64,000 bases of DNA from NVTR01 sp036479015 (GTDB lineage: Bacteria; Pseudomonadota; Alphaproteobacteria; Rhodobacterales; Rhodobacteraceae): assembly GCA_036479015.1 (NCBI GenBank), contig JAZGFB010000047.1, positions 310,001 through 374,000 on the forward strand. Reading direction: 5' to 3'. Under the pieces are notes generated by a model that was not told where the DNA came from, searched no databases, and saw only the letters and a program-made list of their open reading frames with translations. The position numbers were made by a program, and so were the translations under genes. The first letter of the stretch is position 1; each line of letters starts with the position of its first letter. Positions 34,924 through 44,536 of this stretch are shown here, piece after piece.

Positions 34924-37900
34924 GTGGCCGAGTTCAAGAAAATCCTGATCGCCAATCGTGGCGAAATAGCCATCCGTGTCATGCGCGCTGCCAATGAAAT
35001 GGGCAAGCGCACTGTTGCGGTTTACGCCGAAGAAGACAAATTATGCCTGCACCGCTTCAAGGCCGATGAAGCCTACCGTATTGGTGCGGGTATGGGCCCA
35101 GTGGCCGCCTATCTGAGCATTGAGGAAATCATCCGCGTCGCCGTGTCGTCAGGTGCTGATGCGATCCACCCTGGCTATGGTCTGCTCTCTGAAAACCCAG
35201 AATTTGTAGATGCCTGCACAGCCGCTGGCATTACCTTTATTGGCCCCAAATCCGCGACCATGCGCGCCGTTGGCGACAAGGCCAAGGCCCGCGAAGTGGC
35301 TGTTGCCGCCGGGGTGCCGGTGATCCCGGCCACTGAAGTTTTGGGCGATGATATGGAACTGGTGGCCAAACAGGCGGCCGAGGTCGGCTATCCCTTGATG
35401 CTAAAGGCCAGCTGGGGCGGCGGTGGTCGCGGTATGCGCGCCATCAATGACCCAGATGAGCTAGTGGAAAAACTGCTTGAGGGCCGTCGCGAGGCCGACG
35501 CAGCCTTTGGCAATGATGAGGGCTTTCTGGAAAAGATGATCATCCGCGCCCGCCATGTTGAGGTGCAGATTCTGGGCGACAGCCATGGTGAAATTTACCA
35601 CCTATGGGAACGTGATTGTTCGGTCCAGCGGCGCAACCAAAAAGTGGTGGAACGCGCCCCCGCCCCGTATTTAAGCCAAGAACAACGGGAAACCCTGTGC
35701 GATCTGGGTAAGAAAATCTGCCAGCATGTGAATTATGAATGTGCCGGCACAGTAGAGTTTCTGATGGATATGGACAGCGGCAAGTTTTACTTTATCGAGG
35801 TAAACCCGCGCGTTCAGGTCGAGCATACCGTCACCGAGGAAGTCACCGGCATTGATATCGTTGCCGCCCAGATTAGAATCGCCGAAGGCAAAACCCTGGC
35901 GCAAGCCACAGGTGTTGCCAGCCAATCCGAGGTGCAGTTGTTTGGTCACGCGCTGCAAACCCGCATCACAACCGAAGACCCCAGCAATAATTTCATACCT
36001 GATTATGGCCGTATTACGGCCTATCGTGGGGCCACCGGCATGGGTATTCGGCTGGATGGCGGCACCGCCTATTCTGGCGCAGTGATCACGCGCTACTACG
36101 ATAGTCTGTTGGAAAAAGTAACAGCCTGGGCACAAACACCTGAAGGTGCAATTGCGCGAATGGACCGGGCGTTACGGGAATTTCGGATCAGGGGCGTTTC
36201 GACCAATATTGCCTTTGTGGAAAACCTGCTGAAGCATGAAATGTTTCTGAATAACACCTACCACACCAAGTTCATTGACCAAACGCCAGAGCTGTTTGAA
36301 TTCAAGAAACGTCGGGACCGGGCCACCAAAATTTTGACCTACCTGGCTGATATCACAGTTAACGGTCACCCTGAAACCACTGACCGCCCCCGCCCCGCAG
36401 CCGAGGCCCGCGCGCCGCGCCTTCCAGCGCCGCGCTCAAAGTTCGGGGCCCCGGGCACCCGGCAGATACTGGATGAAAAGGGCCCGCAGGCCGTGGCCGA
36501 TTGGATGACGGCGCAAAAGCAATTGCTGATCACAGACACCACCATGCGCGACGGCCACCAATCATTGCTGGCCACCCGGATGCGCAGCCATGATCTGATC
36601 AAAATCGCGCCCAGTTATTCAAGCAATATGCCACAACTGTTCAGCGTTGAATGCTGGGGCGGGGCCACCTTTGATGTGGCGTACCGGTTCTTACAGGAAT
36701 GCCCATGGCAACGCCTGCGCGACATCCGCCGCGCCATGCCAAACCTGATGACGCAAATGTTGCTGCGCGCCAGCAATGGGGTTGGTTACACCAATTATCC
36801 TGACAATGTGGTGCAGTCATTTGTGGCCCAAGCGGCCGCGTCTGGTGTCGATGTGTTCCGGGTATTTGATAGCCTTAACTGGGTGGAAAACATGCGCGTG
36901 GCGATGGATGCGGTGGTAGAATCCGGTAAAGTATGTGAAGGGACAATTTGCTACACTGGCGATATTTTTGACCCGATGCGCGCCAAGTATGATCTGAAAT
37001 ACTATGTTGGTATGGGCAAGGAGCTGCGCGATGCCGGTGCCCATGTTCTGGGCCTAAAAGACATGGCCGGATTGCTGAAACCCGCCCAGGCCCGCGAACT
37101 GGTGTCAAAGCTGAAACAAGAGGTCGGACTGCCGATCCATTTCCACACCCATGACACATCTGGACTGGCAGCTGCCACGGTATTGGCTGCCGCAGATGCA
37201 GGCGTCGACGCGGTTGATCTGGCGATGGATGCGTTTTCTGGCGGCACATCACAGCCCTGCCTAGGATCGGTGGTGGAAGCGCTAAAACACACGCCGCGCG
37301 ACACCGGGCTGGATGTGAGTGCAATCCGCGAAATATCAAACTACTGGGAAGCTGTACGCCACCAATATGCAGCCTTTGAAAGTGGGTTGGAGGCACCCGC
37401 GTCAGAAGTATACCTGCACGAAATGCCCGGCGGGCAATTCACCAATTTGAAAGCGCAGGCGCGCAGCCTGGGGCTGGAAGAACGCTGGCATGAGGTGGCG
37501 CAAACCTACGCCGATGTGAACCAAATGTTCGGTGATATCGTCAAAGTCACGCCCAGCTCCAAAGTGGTGGGTGACATGGCGCTGATGATGGTCAGCCAAG
37601 GGCTAAGCCGCGCCGATGTGGAAGACCCCAATACTGATGTCGCCTTTCCTGACAGCGTGATAGACATGATGGCTGGCAATCTGGGTCAACCGCCAGGTGG
37701 CTGGCCGGCCGGGATCGTCAACAAGGCCCTGAAGGGCAAGAAAGCATCCGTCAGCCGCCCTGGAAAGCACCTGAAACCCATCGATCTGGAAGCCACACGC
37801 CTTGACGTTAGCAAACAGCTGGATGGGTTCGATATAGATAGCGAAGACCTGAACGGCTATCTGATGTATCCAAAGGTGTTTATGGATTACATGGGGCGGC

Positions 37901-38367
37901 ACCGTAAGTACGGCCCAGTACGCACCCTGCCCACCAAAAACTTTTTCTATGGCATGGAAGTGGGCGAAGAAATTTCCGCCGAAATCGACCCCGGCAAGAC
38001 CCTGGAAATCCGCTGTCAGGCCATTGGAAAAACCAATGAAGAAGGTGACGCCAAGGTTTTCTTTGAACTCAACGGCCAGCCGCGGGTGATCCGGGTAACC
38101 GATTACAAGGTCAAAGCCACGACCGCCGCCCGACCCAAGGCAGACATTTCCGACTCCAACCATATTGGCGCCCCCATGCCCGGCGTTGTGGCCGGTATTA
38201 CAGTTCAGGCCGGGGCCAAGGTGAAAAAGGGCGATTTGCTTTTGACCATCGAAGCCATGAAAATGGAAACCGGTATCCACGCGGACCGGGACGCCACGGT
38301 CAAGGCCGTGCATGTACAGGTGGGCAGCCAGATCGACGCCAAGGACTTGCTGGTGGAACTGGAATGA
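34924..38367 (+). CDS. pyc: Pyruvate carboxylase
   Basis: This biotin enzyme carboxylates pyruvate to oxaloacetate to refill the TCA cycle. The protein has 1147 aa, a full single-chain Pyc. Domains in order: biotin carboxylase (about 1-455; ATP-grasp LKASWGGGGRGMRAIND and EVNPRVQVEHTVTEE), carboxyltransferase (about 530-800; TTMRDGHQSLLATRMR, and FHTHDTSGLAAATVLAA with metal-binding histidines), a linking domain, and the C-terminal biotin carrier with Lys1113 in EAMKMET. The start is a GTG at 34924, chosen because AGGAG lies 9 nt upstream. It is preceded by the dispersed repeat. Confidence 0.98.
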   Translation: MAEFKKILIANRGEIAIRVMRAANEMGKRTVAVYAEEDKLCLHRFKADEAYRIGAGMGPVAAYLSIEEIIRVAVSSGADAIHPGYGLLSENPEFVDACTAAGITFIGPKSATMRAVGDKAKAREVAVAAGVPVIPATEVLGDDMELVAKQAAEVGYPLMLKASWGGGGRGMRAINDPDELVEKLLEGRREADAAFGNDEGFLEKMIIRARHVEVQILGDSHGEIYHLWERDCSVQRRNQKVVERAPAPYLSQEQRETLCDLGKKICQHVNYECAGTVEFLMDMDSGKFYFIEVNPRVQVEHTVTEEVTGIDIVAAQIRIAEGKTLAQATGVASQSEVQLFGHALQTRITTEDPSNNFIPDYGRITAYRGATGMGIRLDGGTAYSGAVITRYYDSLLEKVTAWAQTPEGAIARMDRALREFRIRGVSTNIAFVENLLKHEMFLNNTYHTKFIDQTPELFEFKKRRDRATKILTYLADITVNGHPETTDRPRPAAEARAPRLPAPRSKFGAPGTRQILDEKGPQAVADWMTAQKQLLITDTTMRDGHQSLLATRMRSHDLIKIAPSYSSNMPQLFSVECWGGATFDVAYRFLQECPWQRLRDIRRAMPNLMTQMLLRASNGVGYTNYPDNVVQSFVAQAAASGVDVFRVFDSLNWVENMRVAMDAVVESGKVCEGTICYTGDIFDPMRAKYDLKYYVGMGKELRDAGAHVLGLKDMAGLLKPAQARELVSKLKQEVGLPIHFHTHDTSGLAAATVLAAADAGVDAVDLAMDAFSGGTSQPCLGSVVEALKHTPRDTGLDVSAIREISNYWEAVRHQYAAFESGLEAPASEVYLHEMPGGQFTNLKAQARSLGLEERWHEVAQTYADVNQMFGDIVKVTPSSKVVGDMALMMVSQGLSRADVEDPNTDVAFPDSVIDMMAGNLGQPPGGWPAGIVNKALKGKKASVSRPGKHLKPIDLEATRLDVSKQLDGFDIDSEDLNGYLMYPKVFMDYMGRHRKYGPVRTLPTKNFFYGMEVGEEISAEIDPGKTLEIRCQAIGKTNEEGDAKVFFELNGQPRVIRVTDYKVKATTAARPKADISDSNHIGAPMPGVVAGITVQAGAKVKKGDLLLTIEAMKMETGIHADRDATVKAVHVQVGSQIDAKDLLVELE

Positions 38368-38411
38368 TCCAGACTGGTCATAGCAACCGCTGGTCTTGAA
38401 AGGCAAACCCT

Positions 38412-38798
38412 ATGTCTGTTGTTTCACCTATCTATGGCGGTCTGTTGGCCCTGTTGACCATATATTTAAGCGTTCGGGTTAGCCTTGCGCGGCGCGAACA
38501 CAAGATATCGGTGGGTGACGGTGATAATCCGGCCCTGATCAAGGCCATTCGCACCCACGCCAACAGCATTGAATACATCCCGCTTGGCATCATTCTGCTG
38601 ATCCTGCTGGAACTGCAAAATGGTGAGCCTTGGCTGGTGCATTTATCCGGGCTGGCCCTGTTGTTCGGGCGGGTCTTGCATGCCTACGGGCTGGGCCGAC
38701 AGCCGCAATTTATCCCGGGGCGGGTGTATGGGGCTTACCTGACATTGTTCGCGATCACCGGGGCGGCGCTGGCCAATATCTACTATGCGGTGGGTTAA
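38412..38798 (+). CDS. MAPEG family membrane protein
   Basis: A 128-aa membrane protein with about four hydrophobic segments. The segment IKAIRTHANSIEYIPLGIILLILLELQ contains the MAPEG-type Arg/His-Asn-x-x-E-Y pattern seen in bacterial relatives of microsomal glutathione transferases, and GRVLHAYGLGR is the second family mark. Eukaryotic relatives bind glutathione; bacterial members such as this are often annotated only as MAPEG. It follows pyc by 44 bp on the same strand and may be cotranscribed, although no link in function is evident. Confidence 0.85.
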   Translation: MSVVSPIYGGLLALLTIYLSVRVSLARREHKISVGDGDNPALIKAIRTHANSIEYIPLGIILLILLELQNGEPWLVHLSGLALLFGRVLHAYGLGRQPQFIPGRVYGAYLTLFAITGAALANIYYAVG

Positions 38799-38890
38799 GC
38801 GCCAAGCTTACTAAAACTAATTATCTGTGGGGCAAGTTTTCCCTTGCAGTACGCTGACAGAGTTTATATCTCCGCCACACCCAATAGGAC

Positions 38891-38965
38891 GCGGGCGTAG
38901 CTCAGGGGTAGAGCATAACCTTGCCAAGGTTAGGGTCGAGAGTTCGAATCTCTTCGCCCGCTCCA
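38891..38965 (+). tRNA. tRNA-Gly (anticodon GCC)
   Basis: A full cloverleaf: acceptor GCGGGCG pairs with CGCCCGC, the D-arm is GCTCAGGGGTAGAGC, the anticodon stem TAACC/GGTTA encloses TTGCCAA with anticodon GCC, and the T-arm has GTTCGAATC. CCA is encoded at the end. A terminator follows 16 bp later. Confidence 0.97.
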
Positions 38966-38981
38966 ATTGGATCGGCAAATC

Positions 38982-39003
38982 AGCACCTTTCGGGGTGCTT
39001 TTT
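38982..39003 (+). terminator. Rho-independent terminator after tRNA-Gly
   Basis: AGCACC and GGTGCT pair around a 6-nt loop and run into TTTTT. It lies directly behind the tRNA. Confidence 0.9.
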
Positions 39004-39102
39004 GCTTTTGATCAACTCGGGGTGCTGCGGCTCGCAGTTCTGTGACATGCAAATTTAAAAAAAACCTATATAATCGCGCCCAATGGTCATTAGTGGTGTC
39101 GC

Positions 39103-41316
39103 GTGTTGAAATATCTTATCCTTATCCTTTGGATGATAGCCCCATTTGCAACTGCCCAAGATCGGGTGCCCAATCACTTGCTTGGCGAAGACTCCCCTTA
39201 CCTGCAACAACATCTGTTCAACCCAGTTGACTGGTTCCCCTGGGGCGATGAGGCGCTGCAAAAAGCCCGTGATGAAAATAAGCTGATCTTTTTATCCGTG
39301 GGCTATTCTGCCTGCCACTGGTGCCATGTGATGGAAGAGGAAAGCTTTGAGAATGACGTCATCGCCGCCTATCTGAATGAACATTACATATCCATTAAGA
39401 TTGACCGTGAGCGTCGCCCGGATCTGGATGAACAGTTTTTGCTGGCCACACAGGTTCTAACCGGCGCTGGCGGCTGGCCAAATTCGGTGTTTTTGACCCC
39501 CGATGCTGATCCGTTCCATGCTGGCACCTATTTTCCACCGGATGCATTTTTGGCAGTACTGCGACAGGTGGTTGAGTTGCGCCAGCGTGAACCAGGGGTC
39601 ATAGCGGCCGAAGGCAAGCGATTAACCACGGTTCTGGCCGCCTATATGACGCGAAAATCAGAGGCTCGCGCACTAACGCCCCAAATCATCAATGACTTTG
39701 CTCGTTCTGTTTTGCCCGATGTTGATTTTTTCTATGGCGGTATTGGGGTGACGTCAAAATTTCCCCGCGAACCGCTGTTTTTGTTCCTGCTGGATCAGGC
39801 AATTCGCACCGGTGACACCGCGCTATTGGAGGCCGTTTCAACCATGCTGGACGGCATGATCATCGGCGGCATCCATGATCAGGTGGGCGGTGGTTTTCAT
39901 CGGTACGCTGTTGATCCGCAATGGCATGTGCCGCATTTCGAAAAAATGCTGTACACTCAGGCTCTGACCGGGCGGTTACTAGTGCGGGCTTGGCGGGCAA
40001 CCGGAAAACTGGCGTATCGACGGGCAGCAGAACAGTTATTTTCCTATGTCATACGCGACATGAGTGCCCCTGGTGGCGGATTTTATGCAGCCCAGGACGC
40101 TGATTCTGACAACAGTGCCGGTGATTATGTGGAGGGTGCATATTACACTTGGTCCCCGGATGATTTGGCTGATTTTGGCCCCGACAGCGCCTTTATTGCC
40201 GAGCTTTTTCAGATATCTTCTGACGGTGAACTGGCGGGGGCCAATGTGCTGAACATGGCGGATTTTGCCGAGGAAATCGCCAGGGATCTGGGGGTGGATG
40301 AAGCCGAGCTATACAAACGATTGGATCCACTGCTTGGGCAAATGCGGGATATGCGCAGCCAGCGTCCCATGCCGTTCATTGACCGTAAAATTGTCACCGG
40401 CTGGAACGCTGTGATGATCGCCACTTTGGCCGAGGCAGCATTTGTATTTGACCGCCCTGACTACCTAAAGCCTGCCGCAGATGCCCTAAATTTTATAGAA
40501 AAAAATATGATCACTGGCGATGCTGTTTTTCGGGTTAGCTTTGCAGGGAATGCCCACGTTCCGGGCCAACTAACTGATTATGCAGCCCTGGGGTTGGCCA
40601 TGGTGGCCATGCATGATTACAGTCCTGAGCCCGCCATAAGGGACCATTGGCTGGGACGTGCTGAAACCATAGCCACCGCATTGCAGGCTAGGTTTGGATC
40701 ACCCGGCGACGCCTATCGGATGACGGCTGAAATTCAGGGAATCGGCGCGATCATTGCGGTAGATGACGGCGAACTTGCCTCTGGCAATGCCATGGCGCTT
40801 GATCTGTTTGCGCGGCTGGTCAAACGTCGGCAAAACCCCGATCTGGAACTGCACGCCACCCGTCTGGCCGCTGCAGTGTCAGGCCATGCGCTGGAAACGC
40901 CCCGACAACGGGCCGCCATCCTGACCGCGGCCCAGGGCCTGTTGTTCGGGGAAACCGGACCTGTGCGCTATGGTGCAAGCGGTGCAGTACGCATTGAATA
41001 CTCAATTTCTCGGGGCCAGAACACCGCGAGCTTTCGCCTGAATATTGCAAAGGGATGGCATATTAATGCACATGAACCATTGGAAGATTTCTACATCCCG
41101 ATGGCGCTAAGCATCAATGGGAAGCCCGTTGATGTCGGAGCCTACCCTGCCCCACGGGTCAAGTCTCTGGGCTTTAACGACGCGCCACTTGCGCTGTATG
41201 AGGGGGATATTTCAATTGAAGTCCCCGCACACACGGGGGCGGCGGTTCTGACCTTACAGGCCTGCAGTAATGAAATTTGCCTGCAGCCGGAAGAACACCT
41301 ATTTTATATCTGGTAG
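39103..41316 (+). CDS. DUF255 thioredoxin-domain protein with C-terminal DsbD-alpha-like domain
   Basis: The 737-aa protein starts with a signal peptide (LKYLILILWMIAPFATAQ), so it acts in the periplasm. Next comes the DUF255/YyaL thioredoxin-like domain, starting NHLLGEDSPYLQQHLFNPVDW with the CxxC motif ACHWCHVMEEESF, then a six-hairpin glycosidase-like helical toroid (for example GGIHDQVGGGFHRYAVDPQW). Most YyaL proteins are cytoplasmic and end there. Here about 110 more residues follow (ASFRLNIAKGWHINAHEP, then LQACSNEICLQPEEH), resembling the periplasmic N-terminal domain of DsbD with its Cys-x4-Cys pair. A periplasmic thiol-redox role is inferred. The start is a GTG at 39103 or the TTG next to it. 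Confidence 0.85.
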   Translation: MLKYLILILWMIAPFATAQDRVPNHLLGEDSPYLQQHLFNPVDWFPWGDEALQKARDENKLIFLSVGYSACHWCHVMEEESFENDVIAAYLNEHYISIKIDRERRPDLDEQFLLATQVLTGAGGWPNSVFLTPDADPFHAGTYFPPDAFLAVLRQVVELRQREPGVIAAEGKRLTTVLAAYMTRKSEARALTPQIINDFARSVLPDVDFFYGGIGVTSKFPREPLFLFLLDQAIRTGDTALLEAVSTMLDGMIIGGIHDQVGGGFHRYAVDPQWHVPHFEKMLYTQALTGRLLVRAWRATGKLAYRRAAEQLFSYVIRDMSAPGGGFYAAQDADSDNSAGDYVEGAYYTWSPDDLADFGPDSAFIAELFQISSDGELAGANVLNMADFAEEIARDLGVDEAELYKRLDPLLGQMRDMRSQRPMPFIDRKIVTGWNAVMIATLAEAAFVFDRPDYLKPAADALNFIEKNMITGDAVFRVSFAGNAHVPGQLTDYAALGLAMVAMHDYSPEPAIRDHWLGRAETIATALQARFGSPGDAYRMTAEIQGIGAIIAVDDGELASGNAMALDLFARLVKRRQNPDLELHATRLAAAVSGHALETPRQRAAILTAAQGLLFGETGPVRYGASGAVRIEYSISRGQNTASFRLNIAKGWHINAHEPLEDFYIPMALSINGKPVDVGAYPAPRVKSLGFNDAPLALYEGDISIEVPAHTGAAVLTLQACSNEICLQPEEHLFYIW

Positions 41317-41328
41317 ACTGGGATAGGC

Positions 41329-42837
41329 TCAATTACCAAGGTTCAGACGGATAACATTGACCGTAACATAGGCCCGCCCGCCTCGCATTAGCTGCACCGG
41401 TTTCAAGGCCACCGCCGTCGGATCAATACGCTGCGCCAGTGCCAAAAGCTGGCCCAGTGCCGCTGGCGCATTCACCGTCAGTTGTGGGTCCAGTAACAGG
41501 GCGGTACCGGTCAGTGTTTCCCCCGACATGAACGCAAAATGATGCTTAGGATCATTCAGAACACGCACCGGCCATATACCTTGCATGCCAAGCGACATGA
41601 ACCCGGCTGTTATCCAGCTTTTGGCCGCAATCAGGTCAATGCCCTGGGTGTCGCCACGGCTTTGCAACACCCCATGCAGCGCGCTGTAATCAAACAGGTC
41701 GCGGGTGTCATCCCAAGGCGGCGCTGGCTGGCTGAACCGGGTCAAAACCCCGGTGCTGGCATGCAGCGTCAGCGCCATGATAATGGCCGCCACAGGTAAC
41801 GCGAAACCGATTAGGGCAATTTTGGCACGTTTCAGGGTGCGGGGCTGAAACTGGCTCATGCTAAAGGCCGCCAGTGGCAGCGCGAACAGCCAACCCGGCA
41901 TGGTCCAATGGGGAAAACTTGCCTCACTTATCAGATAAATAGCGTTGAACATCACGATAGGGGCCAGCGCGATTATTGCCAGCAACACCAGATCCGGCCG
42001 CCCCGACCGCAGCCCGCGCCACAGGCCAATTCCAGCCAGTACCAAAACCGGTGGCAGCAGATAGGCCACCTGCCCGCCCGCCATCAGCGCCAGATTGTCC
42101 AGGTTGAGCCCGTCGCCGGTTCTGCCCCCATGGAACGCAAACGACGCCCCGTTGTTTTGCAGGTTCCAAACCAGCACCGGCACCAGCCCAATTAGCGCAA
42201 TACACGCCGCCAAATACGGGCCCAGGCGCAAAAACCAGCGCCGCCCGACCGGCACGGCCAGCATGAACACAAGCGTTGCAATCGGGATCAGCCCCGCCTG
42301 ATATTTAGAGGCCAGCGCCACCCCCAACCCAGCCCCAACCAGCGCCCAATGCCCTAGCGGCACAGGCCCCTGTGCCCCGGCGATGCGCATCAACCAGAGA
42401 ACACAAAATGCGCTGCCAACAGCCAATGGCCCGTCCGGCAGAATGATAACGCCCGACAGTAGGAATATCGGTGATACAGCATATAGCAGGGCGCTAAAGA
42501 AACCCACACGGCTGCCGCCGATTTCGCGCCCGATCCCGTAGAGCAGGATCATGCTCAGGGTGCCATAGATCAGGGTTGGCAGCCGGTAAATGAACGGGTG
42601 CTCAATGCCGCTTAGGGTGGTGGCCAGTACCGGTGACCAAAATCCCAACGGCGGATGGTCAAAAAAGCTGATGGAAAATTCGCGGGCGACGGCAAGGGCA
42701 TAGGCCTCGTCAACACCCATTGGCATCAGCACAGCCAGCAGCACGCGCAGGCCAAGTGACACCCAAAGCAGGCGCCAAAACCACGCCCTATCTGCCGCCT
42801 CAGCCGATATAGCTGGCCCGGTTAACCCGGCAAACAT
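41329..42837 (-). CDS. ArnT/PMT-like membrane glycosyltransferase (GT39/GT83 type)
   Basis: A 502-aa integral membrane protein with about ten to twelve hydrophobic segments. The first loop MPMGVDEAYALAVAREFSISFFDHPPLGFW has the catalytic Asp-Glu and the His-Pro-Pro motif of the PMT/ArnT (GT-C) superfamily, which use lipid-linked sugars as donors outside the membrane. GFFSALLYAVSPIFLLSGVII is the typical luminal helix. The acceptor may be lipid A, a protein or another glycan and cannot be told. It is convergent with the DUF255 gene, the stops being 12 bp apart. Confidence 0.88.
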   Translation of the reverse strand: MFAGLTGPAISAEAADRAWFWRLLWVSLGLRVLLAVLMPMGVDEAYALAVAREFSISFFDHPPLGFWSPVLATTLSGIEHPFIYRLPTLIYGTLSMILLYGIGREIGGSRVGFFSALLYAVSPIFLLSGVIILPDGPLAVGSAFCVLWLMRIAGAQGPVPLGHWALVGAGLGVALASKYQAGLIPIATLVFMLAVPVGRRWFLRLGPYLAACIALIGLVPVLVWNLQNNGASFAFHGGRTGDGLNLDNLALMAGGQVAYLLPPVLVLAGIGLWRGLRSGRPDLVLLAIIALAPIVMFNAIYLISEASFPHWTMPGWLFALPLAAFSMSQFQPRTLKRAKIALIGFALPVAAIIMALTLHASTGVLTRFSQPAPPWDDTRDLFDYSALHGVLQSRGDTQGIDLIAAKSWITAGFMSLGMQGIWPVRVLNDPKHHFAFMSGETLTGTALLLDPQLTVNAPAALGQLLALAQRIDPTAVALKPVQLMRGGRAYVTVNVIRLNLGN

Positions 42838-42882
42838 GGGCTATCGCAATGTGACGAAAGATGGAGGATTTTGGGTTCTTTC

Positions 42883-43122
42883 CTAAAATGCTTTAAAGGT
42901 CAGCGTGGTCAAGGACCGCTCAATCCCGTCAATATCCAGCAGATTTTTGTTAATGAACTTACCAATATCCTGATCATCGGGGATATAAAGCTTCATCATC
43001 AGATCAAAATTCCCGCTGGTTGAATACAGCTCTGAATGAAATTCCCGTTCCATAATGTCGTCGGCAACACGGTAAGCGGTGCCGGGCCGACATCTAATCT
43101 GAACAAATACACATGCGGACAT
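42883..43122 (-). CDS. Stand-alone Lrp/AsnC ligand-binding (RAM) domain protein
   Basis: A 79-aa protein from the ATG at 43122 (AGGAG lies 7 nt upstream). Its whole length matches the C-terminal RAM domain of Lrp/AsnC regulators: CVFVQIRCRPGTAYRVADDI, then LYSTSGNFDLMMKLYIPDD and IDGIERSLTTLTF. There is no helix-turn-helix, so it cannot bind DNA alone; such proteins bind amino acids and may work with full-length Lrp proteins. The longer frame to 43242 would add 40 residues with no HTH character. It is divergent from hisB, which suggests a link to amino acid supply. Confidence 0.87.
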   Translation of the reverse strand: MSACVFVQIRCRPGTAYRVADDIMEREFHSELYSTSGNFDLMMKLYIPDDQDIGKFINKNLLDIDGIERSLTTLTFKAF

Positions 43123-43260
43123 CACTGCTCTCCTGAACTGGTGTTTGCCCGTGCATGACACAAAGTCACGTCTGGCAACAATATCTTTCTGCATGTGCTT
43201 GTGCCGTGGCAATGTGCTGCTCGGCATCCTATAAGACACCAAATTCAGGCGGAGGCCCTA

Positions 43261-43848
43261 ATGCGGACGGCACAGATCACACGGAAAACAGCAGAAACCA
43301 CCATTACGGTTGATATGAACCTTGATGGCACCGGCACCTACGACACCCAAACCGGTGTTGGGTTCTTTGATCATATGCTGGATCAGCTGGCGCGCCATTC
43401 ACTGATAGACATGAAAATCCGCGCCAAGGGCGATTATCACATTGATGATCACCACACGGTGGAAGATGTGGGCATAGCCCTGGGCCAGGCGCTATGCGCA
43501 GCACTGGGCGATAAACGTGGCATCCGTCGCTACGGCGAATGCCACCTGCCCATGGACGACGCCCAGATCGCCTGCGCCCTGGACCTGTCAGCGCGCCCCT
43601 ACCTGGTGTGGAATGTTAACATGCCCACGGCCAAAATCGGTACTTTTGACAGCGAGTTGGTCCGTGAATTTTTCACCGCGCTTGCCACCCATGGCGGCAT
43701 CACGCTGCACATTGACCAATTGCACGGCATTAATAGCCACCACATCGCAGAAGCCACCTTCAAAGCCGTGGCCCGCGCCCTGCGTCTGGCCGTGGAAACA
43801 GACCCGCGCAAAAGCGACGCCATCCCATCCACCAAGGGCGCGCTTTAG
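43261..43848 (+). CDS. hisB: Imidazoleglycerol-phosphate dehydratase HisB
   Basis: HisB catalyses the sixth step of histidine synthesis, dehydrating imidazoleglycerol phosphate to imidazole acetol phosphate. The protein has 195 aa, the monofunctional form without the phosphatase domain. Metal-binding motifs are seen in duplicate: GVGFFDHMLDQLARHSLID and DDHHTVEDVGIALGQAL, then SELVREFFTALATHGGITLHI and GINSHHIAEATFKA. The ATG at 43261 is preceded by GGCGGAGG. Its stop overlaps the hisH GTG by one base, so the two are coupled. Confidence 0.97.
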   Translation: MRTAQITRKTAETTITVDMNLDGTGTYDTQTGVGFFDHMLDQLARHSLIDMKIRAKGDYHIDDHHTVEDVGIALGQALCAALGDKRGIRRYGECHLPMDDAQIACALDLSARPYLVWNVNMPTAKIGTFDSELVREFFTALATHGGITLHIDQLHGINSHHIAEATFKAVARALRLAVETDPRKSDAIPSTKGAL

Positions 43849-44486
43849 TGCTGACAGTTCTGGTCGATTACGACAGCGGAAACCTGCATTCGGCCGAGAA
43901 AGCCTTTCAGCGCATGGCGGCCGAGGGTGATCTTGGCCAGATCATTGTCAGTTCTGATCCAAAAGACGTGGCCCGCGCTGACCGCATCGTGTTGCCCGGC
44001 GACGGGGCGTTCCCGGCCTGCAAACAACAGCTGATGGATCACACCGGGCTGTTTGACGCCATCAATCACGCAGTATCTGAACGGGGCCGCCCGTTCATGG
44101 GCATCTGCGTTGGCATGCAAATGTTGGCAACCCGCGGCATGGAATATACAGAAACACCGGGCTTTGACTGGATCCCTGGCGATGTGGTCAAGATCGCGCC
44201 CGCAGACACCGCGCTAAAGGTACCCCATATGGGCTGGAACGACCTGGTGGTCAGCCAGCCACACCCGGTGCTGGACGGTATCACAACCGGCGACCACGCC
44301 TATTTCGTGCATTCCTTCCATTTCCGCGTGACCAATCTGGCCCAGCGGCTGGCCCATTGCGACTATGGCGGCGATATCACAGCCATTATTGGCCGCGATA
44401 ATATTATCGGCACCCAGTTTCACCCCGAAAAAAGCCAAAGCGCCGGGCTGCGGCTAATTTCCAACTTTCTGAACTGGTCGCCATAA
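43848..44486 (+). CDS. hisH: Imidazole glycerol phosphate synthase, glutaminase subunit HisH
   Basis: HisH releases ammonia from glutamine and feeds it through HisF for imidazole ring closure. The protein has 212 aa and a class I glutamine amidotransferase triad: Cys87 in MGICVGMQML, His192 and Glu194 in QFHPEKSQ. The N-terminal VDYDSGNLHSAEKAF is typical. The start is a GTG at 43848 that overlaps the hisB stop. A hairpin pair follows the stop, so the hisB-hisH transcript ends here and hisA-hisF-hisE has its own promoter. Confidence 0.97.
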   Translation: MLTVLVDYDSGNLHSAEKAFQRMAAEGDLGQIIVSSDPKDVARADRIVLPGDGAFPACKQQLMDHTGLFDAINHAVSERGRPFMGICVGMQMLATRGMEYTETPGFDWIPGDVVKIAPADTALKVPHMGWNDLVVSQPHPVLDGITTGDHAYFVHSFHFRVTNLAQRLAHCDYGGDITAIIGRDNIIGTQFHPEKSQSAGLRLISNFLNWSP

Positions 44487-44487
44487 G

Positions 44488-44529
44488 ATCCTTTCAAAGG
44501 ATTTTCCCAAGAGTTTTTGGAAAACTCTT
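44488..44529. terminator. Double hairpin between hisH and the DUF2147 gene
   Basis: The first hairpin (ATCCTT and AAGGAT around TCA, 44488-44502) is followed by TTTTC on the plus strand. The second pairs AAGAGTTTT with AAAACTCTT around TGG (44509-44529) and is symmetrical, so it can serve both convergent genes. Confidence 0.65.
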
Positions 44530-44536
44530 GTCCAGC

